Part shown: piece after piece, positions 14,763 through 22,344 of the stretch | Layout: every line of letters starts with the position of its first letter | How positions within the stretch are numbered: the stretch's first letter is position 1 | Assembly: GCF_937138205.1 (NCBI RefSeq) | Contig: NZ_CAKZOT010000006.1 | Span: 1 to 46,341 of the forward strand | Reading direction: 5' to 3' | DNA from: an uncultured Rhodospira sp. | Lineage (GTDB): Bacteria > Pseudomonadota > Alphaproteobacteria > Rhodospirillales > Rhodospirillaceae | DNA length: 46,341 nt | Notes under the pieces: generated by a model | Databases searched by the model: none | What the model saw: the letters and a program-made list of their open reading frames with translations, nothing else | Told to the model about the DNA's origin: nothing | Program-made: the position numbers and the translations under genes

Positions 14763-16307
14763 ATGACCCCGCGCACAGGCAGACAACAGCGCTCGTTGCT
14801 CTGGGCCTCGCCCGGGCCGCCCCTGGCCCGGCCGCCGTCAAGGCCGGCGGCGTCCGCGCTGGCGCCTGCGCCGGCCACCGCCGCCAGCCGGCATCCGCTG
14901 ACCAACGACGCGGAAAACGCCCGCCTGTTCGCCTATGACAAAACGGTCAAGGACGCCTTTGACCGCATCGAGCCGACGATCCGAAAGGCGGGCGCCGCGC
15001 GCGGCCGGCTGGATTTCACGACGGTCGCCCGGGACATCGCCCGAACCGAACTCGGCATCGAATGGCCGGCCCCGTTGCTGGACCGGGCCCGGGTGAACGG
15101 GCTGGACGTCCGTGGCCTGTACGCCTGGACGGTGTTCGAGACCGCGCGGATCGTCGCCGACCGCTTTTTCGCCGAGGACCCCCTGAACGGCCGCGCCGAT
15201 CCGGCGTTCACGGCGTTCCTGCACGACTGCGGCTTTCACACCGTGGACATCTCGCCCTGCGCCGACGGGCGGCTGGCCCACGTCATCAGTCAGGTGTTGC
15301 GCCTGCCGCACGGCGGCGTGCGCCGCCGGTCGCACGCGGGCGCCCTGTTCGATATCGAGGACAGCGTGCGGAAGTGGGTCGAGGTGGAAATGCACCGCTA
15401 CCGCGAGGGCCTGCCGACCCCGGCCCACCGGCCGACGCGCTACCTCAAGGTCGTGGTCTACCACACCAGCGAGTCCGACCCGGCGGGCCAGGGCTGCGCC
15501 GCGCACAAGGGCGACACGGCCGCCGCCGCCGCCGCGGGGCTGGCACGGCTGCGCGACTTCCGCCAAGCCATCGAGGCCGGCTTCTGCTGCGGCGCCTCCA
15601 TCGACCTGCTGCTGATCGGCGTGGACACGGACAGCGACGCCATCCGCCTGCACATCCCCGACCGCGCCGGCGCCATCGACCCGGACCGGGCGCTGGACGC
15701 CCGCGACCTTTTTGCCGACACCCGCCAGGCGGGATCGGTTCATGGCGATGCCCAGTCCGCCGCCGAGCAATGGATCCGCGCCCGCCTGACCGCCCAGGGC
15801 GCGACACTGCCCGAGGACGGCATGGTGCGCTTCTGCGCCCGCCTGCTGGTCGGCAACCTGTCGCAGATCGACCTCGTCGCCGCCCACCACGGTGGACGCT
15901 ACGCCGACATCGGCCACGCCGAGCGCTTCATGGGCCTGGGCATCGGCTTCGAGGAGATTCAACTGCGCAACCTGACCTACTTCGCCTATCTGCACACCGT
16001 CGAGGAGGGCGCCGGCTGCGTCGACGTCGGCGTGAAGGTGCTGGGCGGCCTGAACGGGCCGCGCGGCCTGCCGGTGCCGGCGGTGATCCGCTTCGACTAC
16101 CACGGCACGGTGCCCGGCGCGCGTGACCGCGCCATCGCCCGCGCGCGGCGGGTCGAGGCGGCGGTGCACGCGCGATTCCCGGATTTGATCGCCGCCGGCC
16201 GCCTGCACACCGCTCGCATGGTGCGCGACTGCGCCGCCCCGGGCGCCCGCATCGAGGTGGACGGCGGCACGGTTCACGACCTCATCGGCGCGGGGATGGC
16301 GGCATGA
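14763..16307 (+). CDS. csoSCA: Carboxysomal carbonic anhydrase CsoSCA
   Basis: The 514-aa shell-associated enzyme of the epsilon (divergent beta) class converts bicarbonate to CO2 inside the carboxysome. The zinc and catalytic residues align in order: Cys166, Asp168 and Arg170 in SPCADGR, then His234 and Cys245 spaced 11 apart, exactly as in the characterised family. The Pro/Ala-rich N-terminus (residues 1-45) corresponds to the RuBisCO-contacting extension. A GTG lies nine bases earlier, but AAGGAAGG is well spaced only for the ATG at 14763. It overlaps csoS4A by ATGA, so the two are translationally coupled. Confidence 0.95.
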   Translation: MTPRTGRQQRSLLWASPGPPLARPPSRPAASALAPAPATAASRHPLTNDAENARLFAYDKTVKDAFDRIEPTIRKAGAARGRLDFTTVARDIARTELGIEWPAPLLDRARVNGLDVRGLYAWTVFETARIVADRFFAEDPLNGRADPAFTAFLHDCGFHTVDISPCADGRLAHVISQVLRLPHGGVRRRSHAGALFDIEDSVRKWVEVEMHRYREGLPTPAHRPTRYLKVVVYHTSESDPAGQGCAAHKGDTAAAAAAGLARLRDFRQAIEAGFCCGASIDLLLIGVDTDSDAIRLHIPDRAGAIDPDRALDARDLFADTRQAGSVHGDAQSAAEQWIRARLTAQGATLPEDGMVRFCARLLVGNLSQIDLVAAHHGGRYADIGHAERFMGLGIGFEEIQLRNLTYFAYLHTVEEGAGCVDVGVKVLGGLNGPRGLPVPAVIRFDYHGTVPGARDRAIARARRVEAAVHARFPDLIAAGRLHTARMVRDCAAPGARIEVDGGTVHDLIGAGMAA

Positions 16308-16558
16308 AGATCTATCAGGTCGAGAAGCCCTTGGTCGCCACCCACCGCATCAGCGGCCTGGAGCACCGTCACCTGCAGGTCGTGCGCGATGGCCGCTCCC
16401 GCGCCGTGGCTGTGGATGCCGTGGGCTGCACCCCGGGCGACTGGGTGATCTGCGTCGGCAGCTCGGCGGCCCGCGACGCCGCCGGCAGCAAGGAGTTCCC
16501 GAGCGACCTGACGATCGTCGGCATCATCGACCACTGGCAGCCGGAGGAAACCGCCTGA
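16304..16558 (+). CDS. csoS4A: Carboxysome vertex protein CsoS4A
   Basis: The 84-aa protein is a pentameric BMC-P shell unit that caps the vertices of the icosahedral shell. It begins MKIYQVEKPLVATHRISGLEH and contains AVDAVGCTPGDWVICVGSSAAR and the final SDLTIVGIIDHW, all standard for EutN/CcmL/CsoS4 proteins. It overlaps csoSCA by ATGA and csoS4B by one base. Confidence 0.96.
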   Translation: MKIYQVEKPLVATHRISGLEHRHLQVVRDGRSRAVAVDAVGCTPGDWVICVGSSAARDAAGSKEFPSDLTIVGIIDHWQPEETA

Positions 16559-16815
16559 TGGACATCATGCGTGTGACCGGCGCCCTGGTCTGTACCCGCC
16601 GCGTACCCGGGCTGGGGACCACCGACCTGCGGCTGTTGCGCGACGGGGCCGGCGGCCTGGCGGTGGCGACCGACACCGTCGGGGCCAGCCCGGGATCGTG
16701 GGTGTTCACCGTATCCGGGTCGGCGGCGCGCTACGCCGTCGGCGACCCGAAACTGCAGACCGACCTCGCCGTCGGCGGGATCATCGACGACTGGACCGAT
16801 GACGACGCCCCCTGA
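16558..16815 (+). CDS. csoS4B: Carboxysome vertex protein CsoS4B
   Basis: The second BMC-P pentamer (85 aa) is similar in layout to CsoS4A: MDIMRVTGALVCTRRVPGLGT, ATDTVGASPGSWVFTVSGSAARYA and TDLAVGGIIDDW. Two vertex paralogues are normal for alpha-carboxysomes. Its ATG uses the last base of the csoS4A stop codon (TGATG). Confidence 0.96.
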   Translation: MDIMRVTGALVCTRRVPGLGTTDLRLLRDGAGGLAVATDTVGASPGSWVFTVSGSAARYAVGDPKLQTDLAVGGIIDDWTDDDAP

Positions 16816-16831
16816 AGAAGGACCAAGGACA

Positions 16832-17137
16832 ATGGCTCAGGATACCTATGGAATCGCCCTCGGCATGATCGAGACCCGGGGCCTCGTGCCGGCCATCGAG
16901 GCGGCCGACGCCATGACCAAGGCCGCCGAGGTGCGCCTCGTCAGCCGCGATTTCGTCGGCGGCGGCTATGTCACCGTCATGGTGCGCGGCGAGACCGGCG
17001 CCGTGAACGCCGCCGTGCGCGCCGGCGCCGACGCCTGCGAGCGCGTCGGCGACGGCTTGGTGGCGGCGCACATCATCGCCCGTCCGCACCGCGAGGTGGA
17101 GCCGGTGCTGTCCGGCAATACCGCCGGCGCGAAGTGA
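16832..17137 (+). CDS. csoS1: Carboxysome hexameric shell protein CsoS1, copy 1
   Basis: The 101-aa BMC-H protein tiles the shell facets and forms the central pores. The sequence YGIALGMIETRGLVPAIEAADAMTKAAEV is the BMC signature, and RDFVGGGYVTVMVRG contains the pore loop FVGGG. The first 94 residues are identical to the next gene, and only the C-terminal tail (GNTAGAK) differs. It lies 16 bp after csoS4B, with CAAGGA before the start. Confidence 0.97.
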   Translation: MAQDTYGIALGMIETRGLVPAIEAADAMTKAAEVRLVSRDFVGGGYVTVMVRGETGAVNAAVRAGADACERVGDGLVAAHIIARPHREVEPVLSGNTAGAK

Positions 17138-17166
17138 TCCAAACCCCCTCTCACGGAGAAGAAGCC

Positions 17167-17481
17167 ATGGCTCAGGATACCTATGGAATCGCCCTCGGCA
17201 TGATCGAGACCCGGGGCCTCGTGCCGGCCATCGAGGCGGCCGACGCCATGACCAAGGCCGCCGAGGTGCGCCTCGTCAGCCGCGATTTCGTCGGCGGCGG
17301 CTATGTCACCGTCATGGTGCGCGGCGAGACCGGCGCCGTGAACGCCGCCGTGCGCGCCGGCGCCGACGCCTGCGAGCGGGTCGGCGACGGCCTGGTGGCG
17401 GCGCACATCATCGCCCGTCCGCACCGCGAGGTGGAGCCGGTACTGTCCAGCGGCGCGCCGACGTCGGCCGCCGCCGCTTGA
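17167..17481 (+). CDS. csoS1: Carboxysome hexameric shell protein CsoS1, copy 2
   Basis: A 104-aa BMC-H paralogue, identical to copy 1 over the first 94 residues and different only in its tail (SGAPTSAAAA). Over those 282 bases I count only three substitutions, all synonymous, so the copies were recently duplicated or are kept alike by gene conversion. Both should co-assemble in facet hexamers. GGAGAAG lies upstream. Confidence 0.97.
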   Translation: MAQDTYGIALGMIETRGLVPAIEAADAMTKAAEVRLVSRDFVGGGYVTVMVRGETGAVNAAVRAGADACERVGDGLVAAHIIARPHREVEPVLSSGAPTSAAAA

Positions 17482-17522
17482 TCCGGGCTTTCGTCCCGCT
17501 CCCCGGCATGGAAGGATGCGCC

Positions 17523-17816
17523 ATGACCGACACCACAGACACGCCGCCCGGCTGGGGGGAACAGCGCCGCCCCCCCGGCCTGTTCCGCCGCTTCGACTTC
17601 GACGCCTACGGCCAGACCCGGGCCTTCCTGGACCGGGCCGCCGCGCTGTCGGAGTCGGCGGGGCTCCACCCGGACCTCAGCTTCGGCCGCACCTACGTCA
17701 ATGTCACCGTGCGTCCGCGGCAGGACGGCACGGCCGTCTGCGCGGCGGAACGCGATCTTGCCGCCCAACTGTCGGGGCTGGCGGCCGAACAGCGTGACCA
17801 GGACACGGCATCATGA
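17523..17816 (+). CDS. Pterin-4a-carbinolamine dehydratase-like RuBisCO assembly factor (acRAF)
   Basis: The 97-aa protein has a PCD-like core: FRRFDFDAYGQTRAFLDRAAALSESAGLHPDLSFGRTYVNVTVRP. True PCD enzymes carry a His-His-Pro triad; here LHPDL keeps only the second His, consistent with the non-enzymatic carboxysomal branch. In other alpha-carboxysome operons this protein (acRAF) aids RuBisCO folding or assembly in the cytoplasm. The start follows GGAAGG. It overlaps the next small gene by ATGA. The family call is good; the chaperone role is inferred from homologues. Confidence 0.85.
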   Translation: MTDTTDTPPGWGEQRRPPGLFRRFDFDAYGQTRAFLDRAAALSESAGLHPDLSFGRTYVNVTVRPRQDGTAVCAAERDLAAQLSGLAAEQRDQDTAS

Positions 17817-18028
17817 CCGAGGCCGACAAGGACACCGACGCGAACGCGCCGGAGACCAAGCCAGCGGACTCGTCGCAACGCTCGGGCGGCGGCGCGACGC
17901 GGCGGGCGCGGCGCGCGTCACCCAAGCCAAGCCCGGACCCGGCCGAAGGCTCCGACCGCCGCGGCCGGGCGGATGCCGATCCGCTCGGCCCCATGCCCGC
18001 ACGCCGCCCCCCGGTCTGGCCGGACTGA
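17813..18028 (+). CDS. Small disordered carboxysome-operon protein, unknown (McdB-like candidate)
   Basis: I do not recognise this 71-aa protein. It is predicted to be disordered: an acidic N-terminus (MTEADKDTDANAPETKPAD), a basic centre (GGGATRRARRASPKPS), a mixed-charge stretch, and a Pro-rich end with a near-terminal Trp (PPVWPD). It overlaps the acRAF-like gene by ATGA, so coupled expression is likely. Known alpha-carboxysome positioning adaptors (McdB) are also small, disordered and charged with a C-terminal aromatic, but they are partnered by a ParA-like McdA, which is not in this window. The McdB idea is a hypothesis; it could instead be a linker for SbtA or the shell. Confidence 0.65.
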   Translation: MTEADKDTDANAPETKPADSSQRSGGGATRRARRASPKPSPDPAEGSDRRGRADADPLGPMPARRPPVWPD

Positions 18029-18071
18029 GGCCGGAACACGGCGTTGAGACATCCCTCGTCGGGAGGTGACC

Positions 18072-19115
18072 ATGCTCAGCAACCTGATGATCCCCGCCGT
18101 GCTGTTTTTCGGCCTCGGGGTCCTGGCCCGGCTCGTCAAGTCGGACCTGAAATTCCCGCCGGATCTGGCCAAGGCGCTGTCGATCTACCTGCTGATGGCC
18201 ATCGGCCTGCACGGCGGCGTGGAACTGGCAAAGGCGGATCTGGGCGCGGCGATCAACGCCATCATCTGGGCGCTGATCCTGGGCTTCGCCATGCCGGTTC
18301 TCGGCTACTGGCTGCTGATCGTCACCCGGCGCGTCAGTCCACTGGACGCCGCCGCCATCGCCGCGCACTACGGCTCGGTCAGCGCCGGCACCTTCCTGAC
18401 CGCCATCGCCTTTCTGGACACGCAGGGCGTCGTCTACGAGACCTATCCGCTGATCATGCTGGCGGTGATGGAATCACCGGCGATCATTGTCGGCCTGCTG
18501 CTGGCGGCGCAGGCGCGCCAGAAGGTCAAGCTCCAGGCCGGCGGTAACGGCGCGGCGGCGATGGCCAACGGAAACGGCCATGGCAACGGCCATGGCAACG
18601 GAGAGGACAAAATCCGCCTGGGCGCCCTGCTGCACGAGGCGTTCACCAACGGCAGCGTTGTGATCCTGGTGGGATCAATGGCCATCGGCGCCATGTCGCT
18701 GCCCGGCTCCATGGACAAGCTCAAGCCCTTCATCGACGAGATTTTCATGGGCGCCCTGTGCCTGTTCCTGTTCGAGATGGGCATGGAGGCCGCGCGCCGC
18801 CTGGGCGACTTCAAGCGGGTCGGCGCCCTTCTGGCCGGGTATGGCGTCGTCATGCCGTTGATCGGCGGCACCATCGGGGTTCTGATCGGCCATTACGCGC
18901 TGGGCTTCGGCGTCGGCGGCACCACGCTGGTGGCCGTGCTGGCCGCCAGCGCCTCCTACATCGCCGTGCCGCCGGCCATGCGGCTGGCGGTTCCGGAGGC
19001 CAATCCCTCTCTGTATCTTACGCTGTCGCTCGGAATCACGTTTCCCTTCAACGTGGTCCTTGGCATTCCTCTGTATCATTGGATGGCCAGTGCGCTGGCG
19101 GGAACCGGACCATGA
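18072..19115 (+). CDS. sbtA: Sodium-dependent bicarbonate transporter SbtA
   Basis: This 347-aa inner-membrane protein of the SbtA (DUF897) family imports bicarbonate with sodium. It has about ten hydrophobic segments in two inverted halves. Conserved stretches include LSIYLLMAIGLHGGVELAKA, AAIAAHYGSVSAGTFLTAIAFL and TLVAVLAASASYIAVPPAMRLA. The cytosolic linker between the halves (about residues 155-185) is a Gly/Asn/His repeat (NGNGHGNGHGNG). GGGAGG lies 5 bases before the ATG. It sits in the carboxysome operon and is coupled to the PII-like gene, so it supplies the bicarbonate that CsoSCA dehydrates. Confidence 0.95.
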   Translation: MLSNLMIPAVLFFGLGVLARLVKSDLKFPPDLAKALSIYLLMAIGLHGGVELAKADLGAAINAIIWALILGFAMPVLGYWLLIVTRRVSPLDAAAIAAHYGSVSAGTFLTAIAFLDTQGVVYETYPLIMLAVMESPAIIVGLLLAAQARQKVKLQAGGNGAAAMANGNGHGNGHGNGEDKIRLGALLHEAFTNGSVVILVGSMAIGAMSLPGSMDKLKPFIDEIFMGALCLFLFEMGMEAARRLGDFKRVGALLAGYGVVMPLIGGTIGVLIGHYALGFGVGGTTLVAVLAASASYIAVPPAMRLAVPEANPSLYLTLSLGITFPFNVVLGIPLYHWMASALAGTGP

Positions 19116-19471
19116 GCGACGCGGCGCGGACACACGGACGGAGAGAGGAAATGGTCGATCTCTATCCCGAAAAACTCATCAGCATCATCACCACCAGCGC
19201 GCTGGAAGAGCGCCTCGTGCGCATCTTCCGCGAACGCGGCACCAGCGGCTACACCATCGTCCCGGCGCGGGGCGCGGGCTCGCGCGGTGAACAAAGCGGC
19301 CTGGACTTCGACGCCAACATCCTGGTCAAGGTGATCCTGCCGGCCGACCGCCTGGACCCGGTACTGGACGACCTGAAGCGCCTGCTCGGCAGGGGCCACC
19401 ACCTGACGGTGTTCGTCAGCGACGTCGCCGTCATCACGCCGGAAAAGTTCACCCGGCCGTTCGATCTTTAG
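19112..19471 (+). CDS. sbtB: PII-like regulator SbtB-type protein
   Basis: The 119-aa protein resembles the trimeric PII superfamily: KLISIITTSALEERLVRIFRERGTSGYTIVPARGAGSRGEQSGLDF places the T-loop near residues 50-65, and VILPADRLDPVLDDLKRLLGRGHHLTVFVSDVAVITPEKF closes the fold. SbtB proteins bind adenylyl nucleotides such as cAMP or AMP and block SbtA. The Cys-containing C-terminal redox loop of many cyanobacterial SbtBs is absent. The start overlaps sbtA by ATGA; an internal ATG at 19151 would remove a non-conserved N-terminus. Confidence 0.88.
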   Translation: MSDAARTHGRREEMVDLYPEKLISIITTSALEERLVRIFRERGTSGYTIVPARGAGSRGEQSGLDFDANILVKVILPADRLDPVLDDLKRLLGRGHHLTVFVSDVAVITPEKFTRPFDL

Positions 19472-19498
19472 GAGCGTAGGCCGCCGGAGGACATCGCC

Positions 19499-20518
19499 AT
19501 GGTCGAGAACCGGGAGTTCACCGTACCGGCGCGGTCGACGACCCGTCTCGCCCGCTATGCCACCCTGCGGCAGTTGCAGATCTTCTCGGCCATCGTGCGC
19601 CTGGGCAGCTTCACCAAGGCCAGCGAGGCCCTGTTCGTCACCCAGCCCACGGTGTCGATGCAGATGAAGAAGCTGTCGACCGCCGTGGGCGTGCCGCTGT
19701 TCGAACAGGTGGGCCGCACCGTGCGGCCGACCGAGGCCGGACTGCGGCTGGAGGCAGCCACCAAAACGGTGTTCGAGGCGCTCGGCGAGGTCGAGGACTG
19801 GGTGGCGGAGTACCAGGGCCTGCGGCGCGGCAAGGTGCGGCTGGCCGTCATCACCACGGCCAAGTATTTCGCCCCGGAGCTCCTGGGCGCATTCAGCCGC
19901 GAATACCCCGATATCGACCTGTCGCTGAAGGTCTCCAACCGCGACCGGGTGATCGAACGCATCCGCGCCCAGGAGGACGACCTGTATATCTTCGGCCAGC
20001 CGGATCTGGATGACCTGGACGTCGCCATCCATCCCTTCGCGCCCAATCCGCTGGTCGTGGTGGCGGCGCGCGATCACCCCCTTGCCGGGCGGCGCGGCCT
20101 GTCGCTGGCCGAGGTCGCGCGGGAACCCTTCATCCTACGCGAGCCGGGTTCCGGCACGCGCCACGCGATGGTGCGGGCGTTTTCCGAGGCAGGCGTGACG
20201 CCCACGGTGCGCATGGAGCTGGGCAGCAACGAGGCCATCAAGCACGCCGCCATCGCCGGACTTGGGCTGGCCGTCCTGTCCCTGCACTCGCTGTCGGTGG
20301 AGGGCGCGCGGGGACCATTGGCCGTGCTTGATGTCGAGGGCTTTCCCATCCATCGCCGATGGTGGGTGGTTCATGCGCGCGGTCGCGAGCTATCGCCGGC
20401 GGCGGCGGCCCTGCTGGCGTTCACGCGCCATTACGAGCCGGTGCTGTCCGCCCAGGTCACCGACCTGTTGGCCGAGTTCGGCATGGCTTCGGCGCCGCCC
20501 GACGCGGGGGCGGCCTGA
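19499..20518 (+). CDS. cbbR: LysR-type transcriptional regulator, CbbR-like
   Basis: The 339-aa protein has an N-terminal helix-turn-helix (YATLRQLQIFSAIVRLGSFTKASEALFVTQPTVSMQMKKLSTAVGVPLFEQ) typical of CbbR, followed by the LysR effector domain (KVRLAVITTAKYFAPELLGAF onward). CbbR senses metabolites such as RuBP or NADPH and controls CO2-fixation genes. Position is unusual: CbbR is normally divergent from cbbL, but here it lies downstream on the same strand, 27 bp after sbtB. This would make the operon self-regulating. GGAGG lies 8 bases before the ATG. Confidence 0.9.
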   Translation: MVENREFTVPARSTTRLARYATLRQLQIFSAIVRLGSFTKASEALFVTQPTVSMQMKKLSTAVGVPLFEQVGRTVRPTEAGLRLEAATKTVFEALGEVEDWVAEYQGLRRGKVRLAVITTAKYFAPELLGAFSREYPDIDLSLKVSNRDRVIERIRAQEDDLYIFGQPDLDDLDVAIHPFAPNPLVVVAARDHPLAGRRGLSLAEVAREPFILREPGSGTRHAMVRAFSEAGVTPTVRMELGSNEAIKHAAIAGLGLAVLSLHSLSVEGARGPLAVLDVEGFPIHRRWWVVHARGRELSPAAAALLAFTRHYEPVLSAQVTDLLAEFGMASAPPDAGAA

Positions 20519-20519
20519 C

Positions 20520-21092
20520 ATGGATCGCGCCCCCCTGCTCGCCCTGTTGGATCGGCACGCCACGCGGTTCATGGAAGAGGCGGCCATGACCGCCCGCACG
20601 CGCCGCTTCGTGGCCGAAACGCCGGGCTGTTTCGAGCGGGCCACCCGTCATGGCCACCTGACCGGCTCGGCCTGGGTGGTGAGTCCGGCCCGGGACCGGG
20701 TGCTGATGATCCTGCACCGCAAGCTGGGCCTGTGGCTGCAGCCGGGCGGACACGCCGACGGCGAGCCCGACCTGTTGCGCGTGGCCGTGCGGGAAACCGC
20801 CGAGGAAACGGGCCTGCCCCTGGACGCGGTCACGCCGTTGTCGTCGGAGATCTTCGACGTGGACGTGCATTCCATTCCGGCGACGGCGACGGACCCGCGC
20901 CACATGCACTACGACGTCCGCTTTCTGCTGGAGGTCGACGACCGGCTCGACCTGCCCGGCAATCCGGACGAGACGCACGCCGTCGCCTGGGTGCCGCTGC
21001 CCGAGGTGCCCAGCTTCTCCACCCTGCTGTCGGTGCACCGCATGGCCCGCAAGACACTGGCGCTGCGGCGCGGCCGGAGGGTGGCGGCATGA
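20520..21092 (+). CDS. Nudix hydrolase
   Basis: This 190-aa enzyme has an intact Nudix box: [25 protein letters not shown] matches GX5EX7REUXEEXGU, with the catalytic REXXEE glutamates in place. The family cleaves nucleoside diphosphates linked to other groups. The substrate cannot be told; sugar-nucleotides or NAD(P)-type compounds are possible. The ATG starts one base after the cbbR stop codon and the gene overlaps the CsoS1D-like gene by ATGA. This tight fit suggests a role tied to the carboxysome, for example removing a damaged or regulatory nucleotide. That role is an inference. Confidence 0.9.
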   Translation: MDRAPLLALLDRHATRFMEEAAMTARTRRFVAETPGCFERATRHGHLTGSAWVVSPARDRVLMILHRKLGLWLQPGGHADGEPDLLRVAVRETAEETGLPLDAVTPLSSEIFDVDVHSIPATATDPRHMHYDVRFLLEVDDRLDLPGNPDETHAVAWVPLPEVPSFSTLLSVHRMARKTLALRRGRRVAA

Positions 21093-21697
21093 TCACCCTG
21101 CGGACCCATGTGTTCATCGATTCCCTGCAGCCCCAGCTTGCCACCTATCTCGGCACCGTGGCGCAGGGGTTCCCACCGGTTCCGGGCGACGCCTGCCTAT
21201 GGATGGAGGTCGAGCCCGGCATGGCCGTGCACCGGCTGACCGACATCGCCCTGAAGGCCACGCGGGTCCATCTGGGGCAGTTGGTGGTGGAACGCGCCTT
21301 CGGCTCCATGGTCATCCACCACCGCGACCAGTCCGACGTGCTGGCCGCCGGCGATGCCGTGCTGGCCCGCCTGGGCCTGGATGTCGGCGCACGCCGGCCC
21401 TGCCGCGTGGCGTGGACCGAGACCATCCGCGCCATCGCCCCCGATCATGCCGTGCTCATCAACCGCCAGGACCGCAGGGGCTCGATGATCCTGCCGGGGC
21501 AGAGCCTGTTCATCCTGGAGACGGAGCCGGCCGGCTACGTCATGTACGCCGCCAACGAGGCGGAGAAGGCGGCCAACGTGACCCTGGTGGACGTGCGCGC
21601 GGTCGGCGCCTTCGGCCGCCTGACCCTGGCCGGCCGCGAAGCGGACATCGACGCCGCCGCTGAAGCGACGGGCAAGGCGGTGGCGGCGATGTCGTGA
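21089..21697 (+). CDS. csoS1D: Tandem BMC-domain shell protein, CsoS1D-like
   Basis: The 202-aa protein has two BMC-like halves. The first is about residues 1-100 ([33 protein letters not shown]). The second is about residues 101-202 ([59 protein letters not shown]). Such proteins form pseudohexameric trimers with a gated large pore that may pass RuBP and PGA. The length matches the tandem core without the N-terminal extension of cyanobacterial CsoS1D. It overlaps the Nudix gene by ATGA and closes the operon. Confidence 0.88.
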   Translation: MITLRTHVFIDSLQPQLATYLGTVAQGFPPVPGDACLWMEVEPGMAVHRLTDIALKATRVHLGQLVVERAFGSMVIHHRDQSDVLAAGDAVLARLGLDVGARRPCRVAWTETIRAIAPDHAVLINRQDRRGSMILPGQSLFILETEPAGYVMYAANEAEKAANVTLVDVRAVGAFGRLTLAGREADIDAAAEATGKAVAAMS

Positions 21698-21728
21698 ATT
21701 CATTAGATTCATTAAGGTGCGCAGCGAC

Positions 21729-21821
21729 TCAGACAAGGGGTTCAGGGAGGCGGTCGAGGTTACCCAGGATGGCATCGGTGGGCTTGGTCCAGACAAACGG
21801 CATGGGTTCGGCGTTGTGCTC
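21729..21821 (-). pseudogene. C-terminal fragment of an IS630-family transposase
   Basis: About 30 codons read EHNAEPMPFVWTKPTDAIL and end at a stop. This is the family's C-terminal HNXXPXPFXWT motif. Nothing of the catalytic DDE domain remains. It lies 32 bp after the carboxysome operon. Confidence 0.75.
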
Positions 21822-21837
21822 ACGAGGATCCCTCCGG

Positions 21838-21885
21838 GCCAATGATCATGAGACAGGTCCTCCCCGGAAGTTTAGACTTGAGGGC
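21838..21885 (+). repeat. IS left-end-like sequence, copy 1
   Basis: The segment running from CCAATGATCATGAGACAG to TTTAGACTTGAGG resembles the last bases of the window (46297-46341), where CCAACGATCATGAGACAG and TTTAGACTTGAGG recur at the same spacing. The first copy lies right before an IS3-like orfA start, so it is likely an IS terminus. Confidence 0.65.
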
Positions 21886-21901
21886 CTAGGAGAGCGATCT
21901 C

Positions 21902-22051
21902 ATGGTGATGCCCGACAAGGCTGCAAGCCCGCCCGCCGCCACCGATCCGGAGATGTCTGATCGGCCGAAACGGCGAACCTTCACCGCCCAGGACAAGCTC
22001 CGCATCCAGGAGGAAGCGGCCACATGGCCGCGCGCCGCCACGAGGGCCTGA
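21902..22051 (+). pseudogene. Truncated IS3-like transposase orfA
   Basis: Fifty codons encode a start with the DNA-binding segment RPKRRTFTAQDKLRIQEEA, typical of IS3-group OrfA N-termini, then stop early at 22049. GGAG precedes the ATG. No orfB is seen downstream; the sequence gives way to inverted repeats. Confidence 0.65.
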
Positions 22052-22182
22052 TGGGCGCTCCGTCCGGGCCGGAACCCGAACGACGACTCCGAAAAAGCCC
22101 GGATCGAACAGCGGCATCAGCACCTGATACCAGCCGACCGAAGTCATGACTCGTCGCCATTCGCCGGGCGCAGTGCCGACGC

Positions 22183-22286
22183 GGGAGATCCCTCGGCTCG
22201 CTTCGCTCGCTCGGGATGACGATTTTCTTTAAAAAACAAACACATACGTCATCCCGAAGCGTCCGTTAGGACGCGAGGGATCTCCC
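22183..22286. repeat. 104-bp long inverted repeat
   Basis: The ends GGGAGATCCCTCG and CGAGGGATCTCCC are exact complements, and inner arms CGGGATGACG and CGTCATCCCG pair again. The spacer is AT-rich. Bases 22190-22220 recur exactly at 46203-46233. This is the form of an alphaproteobacterial intergenic palindromic repeat or a small non-autonomous element. Confidence 0.85.
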
Positions 22287-22344
22287 AAGGTGGCGTGCCG
22301 ACGGTCCGGAAAACGTGTCACGATTTCCGTCGCCCGGTATGATG

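Noticed and set aside
14838-16277. Long minus-strand open frame opposite csoSCA
   Set aside because: It is a codon-bias shadow; the plus strand encodes CsoSCA with all catalytic residues.
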